DNA of 64,000 nucleotides from Naematelia aurantialba (lineage: Eukaryota; Basidiomycota; Tremellomycetes; Tremellales; Naemateliaceae): NCBI GenBank assembly GCA_021527695.1, contig JAKFAO010000010.1, forward strand, positions 1,178,001 through 1,242,000. Reading direction: 5' to 3'. A model generated the notes under the pieces. That model saw only the letters and a program-made list of their open reading frames with translations, was not told the DNA's origin and searched no databases. The first letter of the stretch is position 1, and every line of letters starts with the position of its first letter. Below, piece by piece: positions 1-11,487 of this stretch. Both the position numbers and the translations under genes were made by a program.

Positions 1-3000
1 AGAGAAGCTGACTGATCGCGCAGACCGGATCGACAGGGTCGCGTTGAGCAAGCCCCTTGTGCCGGAGCGCGACAAGCTGGCGGTCGAGCGACGGATCTTT
101 CCTTCCGAGGTGGGTTTTAGTGCCCTCCCGACCAGACATCAGTGGCCTCTTTCCTTTCCCCCCTTTTCACATCATCTCCCCGTTCTGTAACCCCTTCCCC
201 ACACGGGACCCGCGGCTCCCCTCTCGCTTGACGGCGCTGACTAGCCCAGGCGAGAGAACGCCTCACGTCGTATCGCTCCCGCCTGACCGTCAACATTCGC
301 TGGACGTCTGAAGGTGAGGACGGCACAGCCCGCGAACACGAGGAGATCCGAGAGTGCGGTCTCCTACCCGTCATGGTCCGCTCCGTGAGGTGTAACCTGC
401 GCGACCTGTCCGCTGCCGACCTGATCAAGCACGGCGAAGAATCGTCGTCCTTTGGCGGATACTTTGTCGTTAACGGTAACGAGAAGATCATTCGCTACCT
501 CGTCGTTCCACGTCGACACCATCCGCTCAACCTCTACCGGCCGTCCTTTGCGAAACGAGGCGTCTCGTACACCCCTTACGGGTGTCAGATCCGCTGTGTG
601 CGCCCCGACCAAAGCGCATGCACCAACACCATCCATTACCTGTCGAATGGCGGGGCAACGCTCCGCTTCGCATGGCGCAAGGTCGAGTACATGATCCCGC
701 TCGTGCTGGTGCTCAAGGCGCTCGTCGATGCCAGCGACAAGGAGGTGTTTGAAGGGCTCGTCCAGGGCGAGTACGACAATACGTTCCTCACGGACCGTGT
801 CGAGCTGCTCCTGCGTGGCCAGAAGACATGGGGCCTCCAGACCGGCGCTCAATGCTTGGACTACCTGGGCGACAAGTTCCGCGTCGTCCTCAACTGCCCC
901 GAAGACTGGTCAAACGTCCGCGTCGGCGGCTTCCTCCTCAACAAAGTCGTGCTCGTCCACCTTCCTCAGCCGCGAGACAAGTTCCGTATGCTCATGTGAG
1001 TACGACCTGCCATCGACTCGCCCTCCTCTTACCACCAACACGAAAGGACTCTCTCTATCTCTGTACTTTCTCTGACGGTTTAGATTCATGCTGCGCAAAC
1101 TGTACTCGCTGGTGTCGGGTGCGAGCTGTCCTGATAACCCCGACTCGCCGCAACACCATGAAGTCCTCCTGCCCGGCTTCCTATACGGCATGATCATCAA
1201 GGAGCGGTTCGACGAGTGCCTCAATTCGGTCAAAGCGCAGATCCAACAAGACCTGCGTCAGAACAAGGCGAACTTCAGCAACGCGCGATACTTCACCAGC
1301 GTGCTCGCCAAGACCAATTGGGACATTGGCGGCAAGCTCGCTTACTTTCTCGCGACGGGTAATCTCGTCTCCCCCACCGGACTCGATTTGCAGCAGACCA
1401 GCGGCTACACGATCGTCGCGGAGAAACTCAATTTCTACCGATACCTCGCGCATTTCCGGTGTATCCACCGAGGCGCATTCTTTGCCGAGCTCAAGACCAC
1501 GGCGGTGCGAAAGCTCTTGCCCGAGTCCTGGGGTGAGTCGTGCTCTCCAACGATCGCTGACAAAGAGGTTTCCTCTGTCCCGTGCATACACCGGATGGAT
1601 CGCCCTGTGGACTCTTGAACCATCTCTCACACACTTGCAGAATCATCACTGCTGCCCTGGACGTATCGGGTCTTCCATCGTTGCTCTTGGCACATGGCAT
1701 GACGCAACCATTCGCGTCCACCGTTGATGGCCGGCGCATGGTTGTCGTTCAGCTCGATGGGCGAATCATCGGATACGCGTCTCCCGCCAAGTCCAAGACG
1801 TTGGCAAACCTCCTGCGCCGGCTCAAGACTGAAGGAGACAAGCGCGTCCCTCTGGATCTCGAGATTGGCTATGTGCCCGTCACCAAAGGCGGCCAGTACC
1901 CAGGACTTTACCTGTTTGCCTCGCGAAGCCGAATGATGCGTCCTGTGACGTATCTCGAGAACAGCAAGCTCGACCATGTGGGGTCGTTTGAGCAGGTGTA
2001 CATGGACGTTGCGTGTACGCCGGGTGAGATTGAGAAAGGGGTATCCACGCACGTTGAGCTTGATCCGACGAGCATGTTGAGTGTCATTGCGAACCTCACC
2101 CCGTTTTCCGACTTTAACCAGAGTCCGAGAAACATGTACCAGGTGAGCTTGACGCGATAGCAATCTCGGGATTCAGATTTCGCTGACGGCTGAAGTGTCA
2201 AATGGGGAAACAATCTATGGGCACGCCATCGACTGCATTGAGCAAACGGACAGATAACAAGATGGTGAGTTTGGGCCAAATGGAGTGGTGTTGAGTGATA
2301 GTATCGCCTTCAAAGTGGGCAAACGCCGGTCGTCCGGCCGAACCTGCACAATCACTATGGATTCGACAACTTCCCCAACGGCACCAACGCCATTGTCGCG
2401 GTCATTTCTTACACCGGATACGACATGGAAGACGCCATGATCCTGAACAAGTCTGCACATGAGCGTGGTTTCGGCTACGGGACGATCTACAAGTCGGACA
2501 TCTTTGACCTGCGCGACGCGGCTGGCGCGACGCGGACCTCTCAGCCGACCCTGCACTTTGGGATCGGCCGCGACGTCAAGGCCGACCACGATTGGCGGCT
2601 CTTCGTCGCTCCTGACGGTCTGCCGCGGATCGGCACTCGCATCAAGTCGGGTGACCCGCTCGCAGCGTACACTGACGACGTTACCGGCCGGACCAAGGTG
2701 CATAAGTACAAAGGCGACGAAGAATGCTTCGTCGACGAAGTGCGGCTGTTGGGATCCGATAATGGGGACGCCGAGCTGCAGAAGATACATGTCAAGTTGA
2801 GGATCCCGAGAAGTCCCGTGATCGGCGACAAATTCTCGTCGAGACACGGCCAAAAGGGCGTGTGTTCGCAGAAGTTTCCGGCGATCGACATGCCGTTCAC
2901 GGAGAGTGGGATGCAGCCGGACGTTATTATCAATCCGCATGCGTTTCCGAGTCGGATGACGATTGGGATGTTTGTCGAGAGTATCGCAGGCAAGGCGGGA

Positions 3001-4363
3001 GCGTTGCATGGGATTGCTCAGGACGCGACGCCGTTCAGGTGCGTCCCTTCCTCCTCTAAGCTCGCGCCTTCTTCCCCATAGCCCTCCAATCGATAACCTC
3101 CTCAAACGCACCTCCATCCCCCCAGTTGCCTCTTCCTCGCACGCAACCGCCTTCCATATCCCTCCCCGCCCCCAAAAGAAACGAACGACACAACACAACC
3201 TTTGACACCAGCATGCGGGTCGAGCCCTCCACCAGACAGGCAGCTGACGCTCCGATAGGTTCTCGGACAACGACCGGCCAACAGAGTACTTTGGCGAACA
3301 GCTCCTGGCTGCAGGGTACAACTACCACGGCAACGAGCCCATGTACTCTGGTATCACTGGCCAAGAGTTCTCTGCAGACATCTACATTGGGTTGGTGTAT
3401 TACCAGCGATTGCGGCATATGGTCAACGACAAGTTCCAAGTCCGGACGACGGGGCCGGTCGACCCGCTCACCCGTCAGCCTGTCAAGGTGTGTATTCCTT
3501 CCTGAGACTATGTCTTGCCCGGGACAGGTTTCTTTCTTGTACCTACCTACCCCCGCCCACCTTTTCCCCCAAATAAACGATAGATCAACTCGGTGTCGCG
3601 AACCTGCGGAAATCCGCCGCATACTCTAGATCGACTCGCCCCGTATCCTGCATATCCCGTCGCGCTCTCTTGTCTCGCCATGAGCTGCACTGACGGCTGT
3701 ACAGGGGCGAAAACGCGCCGGCGGGATCCGGTTCGGCGAGATGGAACGCGACGCGCTCATCGCCCACGGCACCTCGTTCCTCCTCCAAGACCGGCTGATG
3801 AACTGCTCCGACTACTCTACGGCGTGGGTCTGCCGGCGATGCGGCTCGCTCGTGTCGCTCGGTTTCGACGAGCTGGCCGGCGAGAGCGGGGGCGGCGCGG
3901 AATACTGCCGCGTGTGCGACCGCGACGACCGGATGGAGGACACGAAAGTGATCAAGGACACAAACGGCGTGGTGGTGAAGGACGCAAGGGGCGTGGTGGT
4001 GAATGCCAAAGGGGAGAAGGGGGCCAGCGGGAGGAAAGGCGTCATGGATGTCATTGCGGTGCCTTGTGAGTGGGCCAAGCGTCCTGTTTTCGGTGTTTCG
4101 TCTCGAGTCTCGTTCCTGTCCCCGTTCTCGACTGCTCGTCTCACCTCCCTTGGTGTTCTGCGACGGCGTCGGTGAGGGGAAGTGACGGAGATGGCGGCGG
4201 TGATGGAGATGGCGACGGGAACGGGGCAGTGACTGCGACGGGGAGAGTGATGGAGACGCATCGGCGACCAGCCGTGGACATGCTAATGCGTACAGACGTG
4301 TTTAGGTACCTATGCGCCGAGATGGCGTGTATGGGCATCAAGCTGAACGTTGCGCTCAGCTAG
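1..4363 (+). CDS. RPA2: DNA-directed RNA polymerase I subunit RPA2 (second largest), 5' partial
   Basis: Second-largest subunit of nucleolar RNA polymerase I, which makes the large rRNA precursor; it forms one side of the active-centre cleft. Nine exons were read: 1-109, 250-995, 1084-1532, 1568-2142, 2196-2264, 2302-3038, 3259-3487, 3705-4065, 4296-4363. All phases agree and about 1,113 residues are present; the family is about 1,200, so roughly the first 90 residues lie before the window. Diagnostic stretches are [35 protein letters not shown] then [16 protein letters not shown], the hybrid-binding [13 protein letters not shown], and a C-terminal zinc ribbon (CRRC near 3830, CRVC near 3910). 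Resemblance to Rpa135 rather than Rpb2 or Rpc2 rests on remembered family sequence. A Lys/Val/Gly-rich segment of about 40 residues (3920-4050) lies between the ribbon and the conserved C-terminus and looks lineage-specific. Confidence 0.95.
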
Positions 4364-4424
4364 ACTGGCAGATGCAGTGAGGTTGAGGGGCTGGTATAGC
4401 GCCCGCAGGTGCGCTGGTTGTTGG

Positions 4425-4500
4425 CCCTGTGAGGCATCGTATATACCATGCATCGTGTGCATCCCTGTGAGGCATCGTATATACCATGCATCGTGTGCAT
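4425..4500. repeat. 38-bp direct repeat, two perfect copies
   Basis: Two adjacent identical 38-base units (4425-4462 and 4463-4500), each beginning CCCTGTGAGG and ending GTGTGCAT. They are followed by a short TGCATC-rich run to about 4540. They lie in the 825-base spacer between RPA2 and the MFS gene. The rest of that spacer (4541-5188) shows no gene; it has a few GCATGC palindromes. Confidence 0.9.
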
Positions 4501-5188
4501 CGTCTGCATCTTGTGCATCGTCTGCATCGTGTGGCATAGTGTGAGGCGGTCGCGTGGATGTCTCCCGTGGCGGTCAGCTCTAGAGCCGTCGCGGCATTTT
4601 CAGAAAACGCATGCATGCCTGTAGGACCGCCTACAGCAGTATCTCTAGCCAAGCATGCATGCATTGTGGATCGTCATTACATTGCATACATGGCCAGCTG
4701 CAACTGACATGCATACTCGTAAGCCGTCGTACGGCGGCAACGCGAGCCGCAGACAAGATCGGTATTCAAAGCCGCAACGGCCGAAAGCCGAGGATTATCT
4801 CGACTGGACGACTCGGGACAGGTTGCTGGGTGGGGCTCGTGGGTTGTCCGTCACTGGCGAGCTGGGCATAGAGCTTGAACTGTTGGGTCTTCTTGGGCCA
4901 CACAATGTCGCTTGGGAGGTGGTCTTGAACATACTGCCGACTTGCACTGTATCCCACTTTGACTCGTCTCGAATCGAATTCCGACGGCGACCTTATCTCG
5001 AGTGAGGGGAGTTTGTCACACGCCGAGCCGTATCGTCTACCAATCGTTGCTGGGAATCGTGGAGCAAGGAGCAAGGAGCAAGTCACACGACTAGGCCGTC
5101 TGCGTCGTCGCTCTAGCCAGGTCGGGCAGCGGCGACAGTAGCCACTCAGCTGGTCCGACTCTGCGGACGGGTGGGAGGTCAGGTCGGC

Positions 5189-8100
5189 ATGCCGGACCGG
5201 AGGGGCGCGTCGGCGCCGTCGCAGTCCGAGTCTTCGTTGGAGGAGGACGAGATGGAGACGGCGGTGAACACCCCAGTGGCAGCAACGCCGAGCTGCTCGA
5301 ACAAGGACGTCGCGGGACTAGGGAGTGGTAGTGGCAGTGGGAGTGGCAGCGGTAGTGGCACTGGGGACGTGGGTAGTAGTGGGGGTGGGGGAGGCGATAC
5401 CGCCGCGAAACAGACCGGCGAGACCGATAACGAGGCCAGGCGACCGAGGCAAGGGTCGCACAGGGGCAGTCATAGCCACAAGGAGGACAGTCGCAGCCAC
5501 AAGGAGGACAGTCGCAGTCACAAGGAGGACAGTCGCAGCCACAAGGAGAGGGGTCACAGTTTCAAGGGCAGTATCAAGGAGAAGGACTATCTTGCGAAGG
5601 ACTATCTTGCGAAGGACAAACACGTTGAGAAGGACAGTCACGGTGAGAGAGACAGTCATGGTGAGAAGGACAGTCACTGTGAGAGAGACAGTCATGGAGA
5701 CAACGGCAGTGGCGGAAATGGGAACGGGAACAGGACCGGGAGCACGAATGGGACCGGGAGCACGAATGGGACCGGGAGCACGAATGGCACCAGGGTGAAG
5801 CGCACGCAGAGCCGGGCGGACGAGGAGTTTGAGCTCGAGTCGCGGCTGAGGGACCAAGTGCATCGCTCGGGCGAGGACCGGAATGGCGGACGGGAGAAGC
5901 TGGTGCTGGTTGACCTGGGCAAGGGGATGGAGGAGGTGGTGGTGGTGGACTGGGCGGACGGAGATCCCGAGGTGAGTCTCCGTCGTGCGACCGGTCTCTT
6001 CTGCCTCTCTTGCCTCTCCTGCCTCTCCTGCCTCTCCTGCCTCTCCTGCCTCTCCTGCCTCTCTTGCCTCTCCTGCCTCTCCTGCCTCTCCTGGCCTCTC
6101 CTTGCGCCTCCTTGCCTCTCCTTGCCTCTTCTGCCTCTCTTGCCTCTCCTGCCTCTCCTGCCTCTCCTGGCCTCTCCTTGCGCCTCCTTGCCTCTCCTTG
6201 CCTCTCCCTGCCTCTCCTTGCCTCTCCCTCCTTGCTTCCCTTGCCTCTCCTTGCCTCTCCTTGCCTCTCCTGCCTCTCCTGCCTCTCCTTGCCTCTCCTT
6301 GCCTCTCCCTCTTTGCTTACCTTGCCTCGTCTCCCTCTCTTGCCTCGCTACTAAGGATCCTTGCTCCGCCCCTCATGGCAGATGCACCCATCTCACGTCG
6401 CCGCTCGGAAACGCGCTGACCCATCAGAACCCATTCAACTGGCCCCGCCGGAAAAAATACATCAACGTCATGGTCGCAGTGTACATCACCACCCTCACCG
6501 CCGCCAACGCCACGTCCACCGCCGTCATGGCCGAATGGGGTCCGGCCTTCTTCCACTGCTCGCGCGAGCAGTTCGTCGTCAGCCTCACCGTGTTCATGAC
6601 TACAATCTCGTTTACGCCGCTCGCGCTCGCGCCGCTCAGCGAGGTGTTTGGCCGCGTCGGGATATATCAGGTCACGAGCGTGGTGAATGCGTTGATGTTC
6701 GTGCCGCAGGCGACGTCGGGCTCGTATGGCGGGCTCCTGGCGGCCCGGTCCTTTGTGAGTGACGCTTCCTGCGATTCTTCGCTTCACAAGTCGTTGGTCT
6801 CTGTCGCTGGTCACTGTCACTGGTCTCTGTCCCTGGTCACTGTCACTGGTCACTGGTCACTGGTCAAGTCACTGGTCACCGATCTTCTGAAATTCGCTTA
6901 CATGCGGCTGACGATCACAGCAAGGCGCAGCTGCAAGCGTGGGGAATTCAATGGTCGGTGGGACCGTGGCGGATTTGTTCTTGCCAAAGGATCGCGGGTT
7001 CGCCATGAACGTGTTCAGCTTCATGATTTTCCTGGGACAGGTGAGTCGCGATGCCACCTGTGTCCTCCACACGACATCCCTCTGATGCAACTGCGTCCTA
7101 CGACCATCATCCCTCCAATACCACCCGCGTCCGGCAACACGACGCTGTTCCTCAACGAAGTCCTCGGGGCCTCTGACGCTGCCGCCGTGATTCTTGAGTG
7201 TCGCCGCGTTGGTAGCTGACCCCCGCAGGCGCTTGGCGGGATCGTGTTTGGCTGGGTAGGGACTGCATGGGGCATCCAGTGGTGTTACGGCGTGAGTGGC
7301 GGTTCCTGTTTGTGTATCGCCATCCGCAGCGTGTCCAGAGGCAAGCCATCGTCCGAGCCCAGCAACAGACCACCCATTGAGCAGTTGGACTGGTGCTGGG
7401 GTTGGAGTGGAGGGGAGTGGGGATTACGCTGCGCTGGAGAGCAGTGGCGTTCGATCTCGTCTCGCCTCGTTGACACGCCCAGGTCCAAGGCATCGCCGCC
7501 GTCCTATCGTGTATTTTGAACCCCATCTTCCTGCGCGAAACGCGAGGCAACGTCCTCCTTGGCCGCCGGGCACGGCGCTTGACAAAGGAGACCGGGCGGA
7601 AACATATCTGCGCTGCAGATCTGCAGAGACAGAGCTTCGTCACGTTGATGCGGGTGTCTATCGTTCGTCCTCTGGGTGAGTTTATCCGTGCTGCTTCTGC
7701 CTCGAATCGTGTGGGCTACAACGCACAATGCTACCACACCCACAACCTCAGCTGACCAGCAGAATATCTCCTGACGGAACCGATCGTGTCGGCGATTTCA
7801 ACGTGGATCGGCTTTGCCTGGGCCATCATCTTCCTAGGAGGCACGTCCGTGCAGCTCGTATTTCTGTCTTATGGCTTCTCCATTGCAGAGGCAGGCTGTG
7901 TCCAGCTGTACGTCCCGGTCTTACTCGCATCGTCCGGATTACCCTGTACTGTTCCGCTCCTGCTGTGCCGCTCCCCTCCTGCTGTGCTGCTCCTGCTACT
8001 ACAAGCCATTGCTCTAGCTCCATCACGCCGAGTCAGCTGACAATACCAGCTGCGTGCTCCTCGGCGGCATTCTCGGCTTCTTATCAAACTTCCACCAAGA

Positions 8101-8794
8101 CTATCTCTACGCCCAGGCAGCCCGCCGCCATGGCGGTCGTGCACCGCCAGAAACTCGGCTCTACTGGGCCGCATATGGCGGCCTGCTCTTCCCGCTCGCG
8201 ATGTTCGTGTATGGCTGGACGAGTCGGCCGGGCCAGATCCCCTGGCCTGTGCCGGCGCTGTTCTTGACTATCAGCTATTGGGGGGTTTTTTGCATGTACT
8301 CTGGGACTTTGTACGTCGACGAGTGTTCACTTGTCTCTCCTGCATCAGCCTAGCCTGCTAAATGATCCGTTTGGTTCTCTCTCCTGTCTTTCCCTTCCCT
8401 TCCTTCCCTTCCCCTCCCCTCCCTCCCTCCCTACCCCCCCCCCCCCCACCGCCACTCCAGCTGACACTGAGCAGCAACTACCTCGCCGACGCATACGAAA
8501 CCTACTCGAGCTCCGCACAGGCAGCACAGTCGTTCACCCGTAATATCGTAAGCGGCATCTTTCCGCTCTTTGCCGAGCAGATGGTGAGATTCTTTTGTGA
8601 TGGGTGTGTTTCCCAAACTGACATGTGCAAAGTACCAGGCAATGGGCTATCCACAAGCGACGTCCCTCGTTGCCGGCGTGGCGTTGGGCTTGGCCGTCGC
8701 GCCGTTCCTGCTGGTAAGTTATGGACACGTCCTGCGCGCTAGAAGCAAGGTCGCCAGTGCGCTGCAGAGAGAAGCAGAGGAGGCGGAAAAGTAG
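5189..8794 (+). CDS. MFS transporter, DHA1-type, with a long low-complexity N-terminus
   Basis: Plasma-membrane proton antiporter of the major facilitator superfamily, of the fungal DHA1 (drug or polyamine exporter) kind; the substrate cannot be read from sequence. Exons: 5189-5971, 6428-6754, 6921-7040, 7229-7291, 7483-7675, 7763-7907, 8050-8310, 8475-8583, 8633-8794 (720 aa, all phases agree). Residues 1-261 are disordered, with repeats of HKEDSRS, GEKDSH-like and GTGSTN units. The membrane part starts at NPFNWPRRKKY, with family landmarks LAPLSEVFGR, SMVGGTVADLF, LNPIFLRETRG at the end of the first half, NYLADAYETYSSSA, and GIFPLFAEQMYQAMGY near the end. The start is the first in-frame ATG; the track begins upstream at a GTG. 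Intron 1 is odd: 456 nt, divisible by three, no stop, highly repetitive. Confidence 0.88.
5999..6350. repeat. Pyrimidine-rich CTCTCCTGC/CTCTCCTTG minisatellite inside MFS intron 1
   Basis: A degenerate 9-10 base array built from TGCCTCTCC and TTGCCTCTC units fills most of intron 1 (5972-6427) of the MFS gene. A longer block, roughly 6067-6120, is copied again around 6160-6220. On the coding strand it would read as Cys-Leu-Ser repeats. Confidence 0.9.
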
Positions 8795-9369
8795 ATCACT
8801 ATAGATGTCGATGTTTCGCTGCTATCATGTCACACGATGGTTTTCGCCACTGAGATGAGCTGAGGGTGTCGGATGACGGGGAATGGTGACGGGGGATAGC
8901 TGTCGATGACGGGGATGGCTGTTCGGTGAGGGGAGGTTGCGTTTTCTCTCGTCATAGATGGCACTGGGAAATCCTGCAACAGCGCCGGACCTTACCACCG
9001 CTGCCGCTGCCCAACAGTACCCCAAGGAAGAGCAAGAGGGCGAACTCTGCCGAACGCAAGGGCTTGCCAAAAAGCCACGTCATCCCGTGCCCGACCTCCA
9101 CCTTATGCTATCGTCCTTGTTGCTCTGTGTTGCTTTGCTCCCCTGGTGGCTCTGGGGTGGCCCGCAGATGGACTGGTAACTGCACCATGTCCCACTCCCT
9201 CCCTCTGACCTTTACTTCCCCAGGCCGCCCCAGCTCTTCGGGTTTGTCCTCGTCATCCCCTTCCTCCTCGTTCCCCCCTTCCTCCTCTCTCTCCCCTTCC
9301 TCCTCGTTCTCCCCTTCCACCTCGTTCTCCCCTTCCACCTCGTTCTCCCCTTCCTCCTCTTTCTCCCCC
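8795..9369. other. Spacer between MFS and Yippee genes
   Basis: No certain gene. A short open stretch from ATG 8958 might be a 5' exon of the Yippee gene. From 9240 to 9380 there is a pyrimidine-rich array of roughly 18-base units (TTCCTCCTCGTTCTCCCC and variants), which looks like intron or 5' leader sequence. Confidence 0.5.
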
Positions 9370-10641
9370 ATGTCCCCTTCGTCCCCTTTATCCCTCCCCT
9401 CGGCTGCGGGGAAGAACCAGGTCAGACAAAAGGACAAGGACAATCACGGGGACGGGCAGCCGACGTCGCTTCTGGCGTTGCATCACCTGCCAGACGACCG
9501 AGCGGTGTATGCATGCCAGATGTGCTCTGAGCCTGTCGTAAGTGTATCTCTCGAGTTACATGTATCACATATACCGTTATTCTCAACCAAGTTGTCGATG
9601 AACACACGGTCGAGGGTTTCTCCAGTCGAGAGACAAGATGCTGATTCCTTCGGCCTAGGCACTGCAGGACGAGCTGGTCTCGCAGGCGTTCACGGGGCGG
9701 CATGGCAAGGCATAGTAAGTCTTCCGCTGGCTCGGAAGTGGAGCACGGGTCCGACGGCGAGAGCCAGGAGCAGATGCAACGCCAAATGCGGAGGCGCGGA
9801 CGAGGCCCCATGTGGGGTGTAGGACGAGGGCGAAGGGCGAGGGCGAGGGCATGGACTGACATGGGCAGCCTGATGAATTCGACGTTTAACACGGCGCTTG
9901 GAAAGCGGGAAGAGCGCAAGCTGCTGTGAGTTTCGTGTGATCTACCCAGTCTCTGCTACCTGTCGGTATTGCGTGGCCGATCGCCTTTACCATACTTGCC
10001 TTACTTCCTTCTTAAGTCTGTGTCTCCCGTCTCTTTCCTTTGTCCGTCCTGTCTGTCCTGTCTGTCCTGTCTGTCCTGTCTGTCCTGTCTGTCCTGTCTG
10101 TCCTGTTATGTCTTCCACTCTGGGACTTGGAATGAGCGCAATATCTGCCTCCTCCATCCATATCCCATACCCCGGCGCGGCAATTCTCCCCGTCAATGTT
10201 CGACTGCGTCCCCCTCTCAACCTGAAAACCGCTCTTTGTTCCTTGATCTCCACTGCGCCCGCACCATTATCCACTCAGCTGATCATGGATCCTATAGGAC
10301 CGGCACACACACCGTTGCAGACCTGACATGCGCATCGTGCAGCGCGAGTCTCGGGTGGATGTACATCCGTGCACCGAATGGCGAGCAGCGGTACAAGGAG
10401 GGTACGTCGACCCTTTCAACCCTCTCGACCCTCTCCTCGCACTTTCTCCCTTCCCTTCCCCGCTCCCCCCTCCCCTTCCCTTTTTCACTCTCCCCTTCCA
10501 TCTTTCACTTCCCGCTCCCGCTCCCCGCTTCCCAGAGTTCCAAATCTACGGCTATGGTCTATGGCACAACCAGCGATTGACGCCTCGTCAGGCCGGTACA
10601 TCCTCGAGGCGGCCAGTATCTCCAAGGAGAACAACTGGTAG
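9370..10641 (+). CDS. Yippee-family zinc-binding protein
   Basis: Small eukaryotic zinc protein of the Yippee family (related folds: cereblon, Mis18); the molecular role is poorly defined. Exons: 9370-9537, 9659-9714, 9869-9925, 10298-10401, 10592-10641, giving 144 aa with agreeing phases. Landmarks are the first zinc pair CQMC (near 9511), then AYLMNSTFNTALGKREERKL, LTGTHTVADLTC with the second pair CASC, LGWMYIRAPNGEQRYKEG, and the terminal RYILEAASI. The 5' end is uncertain. ATG 9370 is the in-frame start closest to the domain and gives a normal family length. ATG 9187 is also in frame but adds a Ser/Pro-rich repeat, and an ATG at 8958 could be an upstream exon, though no junction kept phase convincingly. 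Intron 3 carries a 9-bp array. Confidence 0.85.
10047..10107. repeat. 9-bp tandem repeat (TGTCTGTCC)n in a Yippee intron
   Basis: About seven perfect copies of TGTCTGTCC within the 372-nt third intron (9926-10297) of the Yippee gene. Confidence 0.9.
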
Positions 10642-11107
10642 CCAGCTGTGTCTGGTAATCACCTGTATCTGGTAGCCACCTGTATCGCTTACCCACCTGT
10701 ATCGGGCCGCCACCTGCATCGCCTTGGCACCTTGCTCTGCCCGGTCCAGGCATCTCATGGTCCTGTTGTTCCCATCCGTATCGGCCGTCGTCATCTGCGT
10801 TGCCTGCTTCCTGCTGTATTGCCCCAAGGTCGGGTCGGTTATGCTATGTTGTTGATTGATCCTGTAATTATGTGCCGTTGAAGATGTGTGTATATTCCAT
10901 TCTGTTCTGTTGATATTCTATCTCTGTTCCGTCGACGTTCTCTTCTCTGTCCTGTTGATATTCTTTTACCTGTTCTGTTGTGTCTCCATCCTGTTGTGAA
11001 TGCGAGATGCTATGATGCCGTTGTTGGCATGTCGATCATGCGACGATGGACTCTGCGTCGCCTGACTCCAAGTAGGAGCGTCGCCACTGGCTCCAAATAG
11101 TAGCGTC

Positions 11108-11242
11108 ACTCTGCATCCCCATGTATTCTCAGCAGAAACGCCACTCTGCATCACCATGTATTCTCAGCAGTACGCCACTCTGCATCACCATGTATTCTCA
11201 GCAGTAACAATACTCTGCATCGCCATGTACAGTATTCTCAGC
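11108..11242. repeat. 34/35-bp minisatellite, about four copies
   Basis: Four units starting ACTCTGCATC and containing CCATGTATTCTCAGCAG, of 35, 34, 35 and about 32 bases; the last is diverged. They lie in the convergent spacer (10642-11487) between the Yippee and aldehyde dehydrogenase genes. Elsewhere the spacer holds only degenerate CCACCTGTATC-like (10660-10730) and CTGTTGATATTCT-like (10890-10980) repeats and no gene. Confidence 0.9.
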
Positions 11243-11487
11243 GGACGGCCAACGAATCACCATGCATCATGCGTATACCAAAAGCCACGCGTAACTCGAC
11301 GACCGACCCCCAATCTTCCACTCATGAGACTCACTTGCGCATCCCATAAAGACCGAAAAGCGTAGAGTACAACCTAGACCGTATCGTATCCGTTCCACCC
11401 ATCCCGCCCTTTTACGCATTCGCATTCCCACGTCCCTGCGAGCTTCTTGACTTCCAATTTACCTGGCACGCGGTCGCGACGCCCAGC

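Noticed and set aside
9187..9369. Upstream ATG 9187 as the Yippee start
   Set aside because: It adds a Ser/Pro repeat from a pyrimidine array and makes the protein much longer than the family; kept only as an alternative.
11108..11242. CRISPR-like repeat-spacer array
   Set aside because: Spacers are only a few bases and partly shared, the host is eukaryotic and no cas genes are present; it is a minisatellite.
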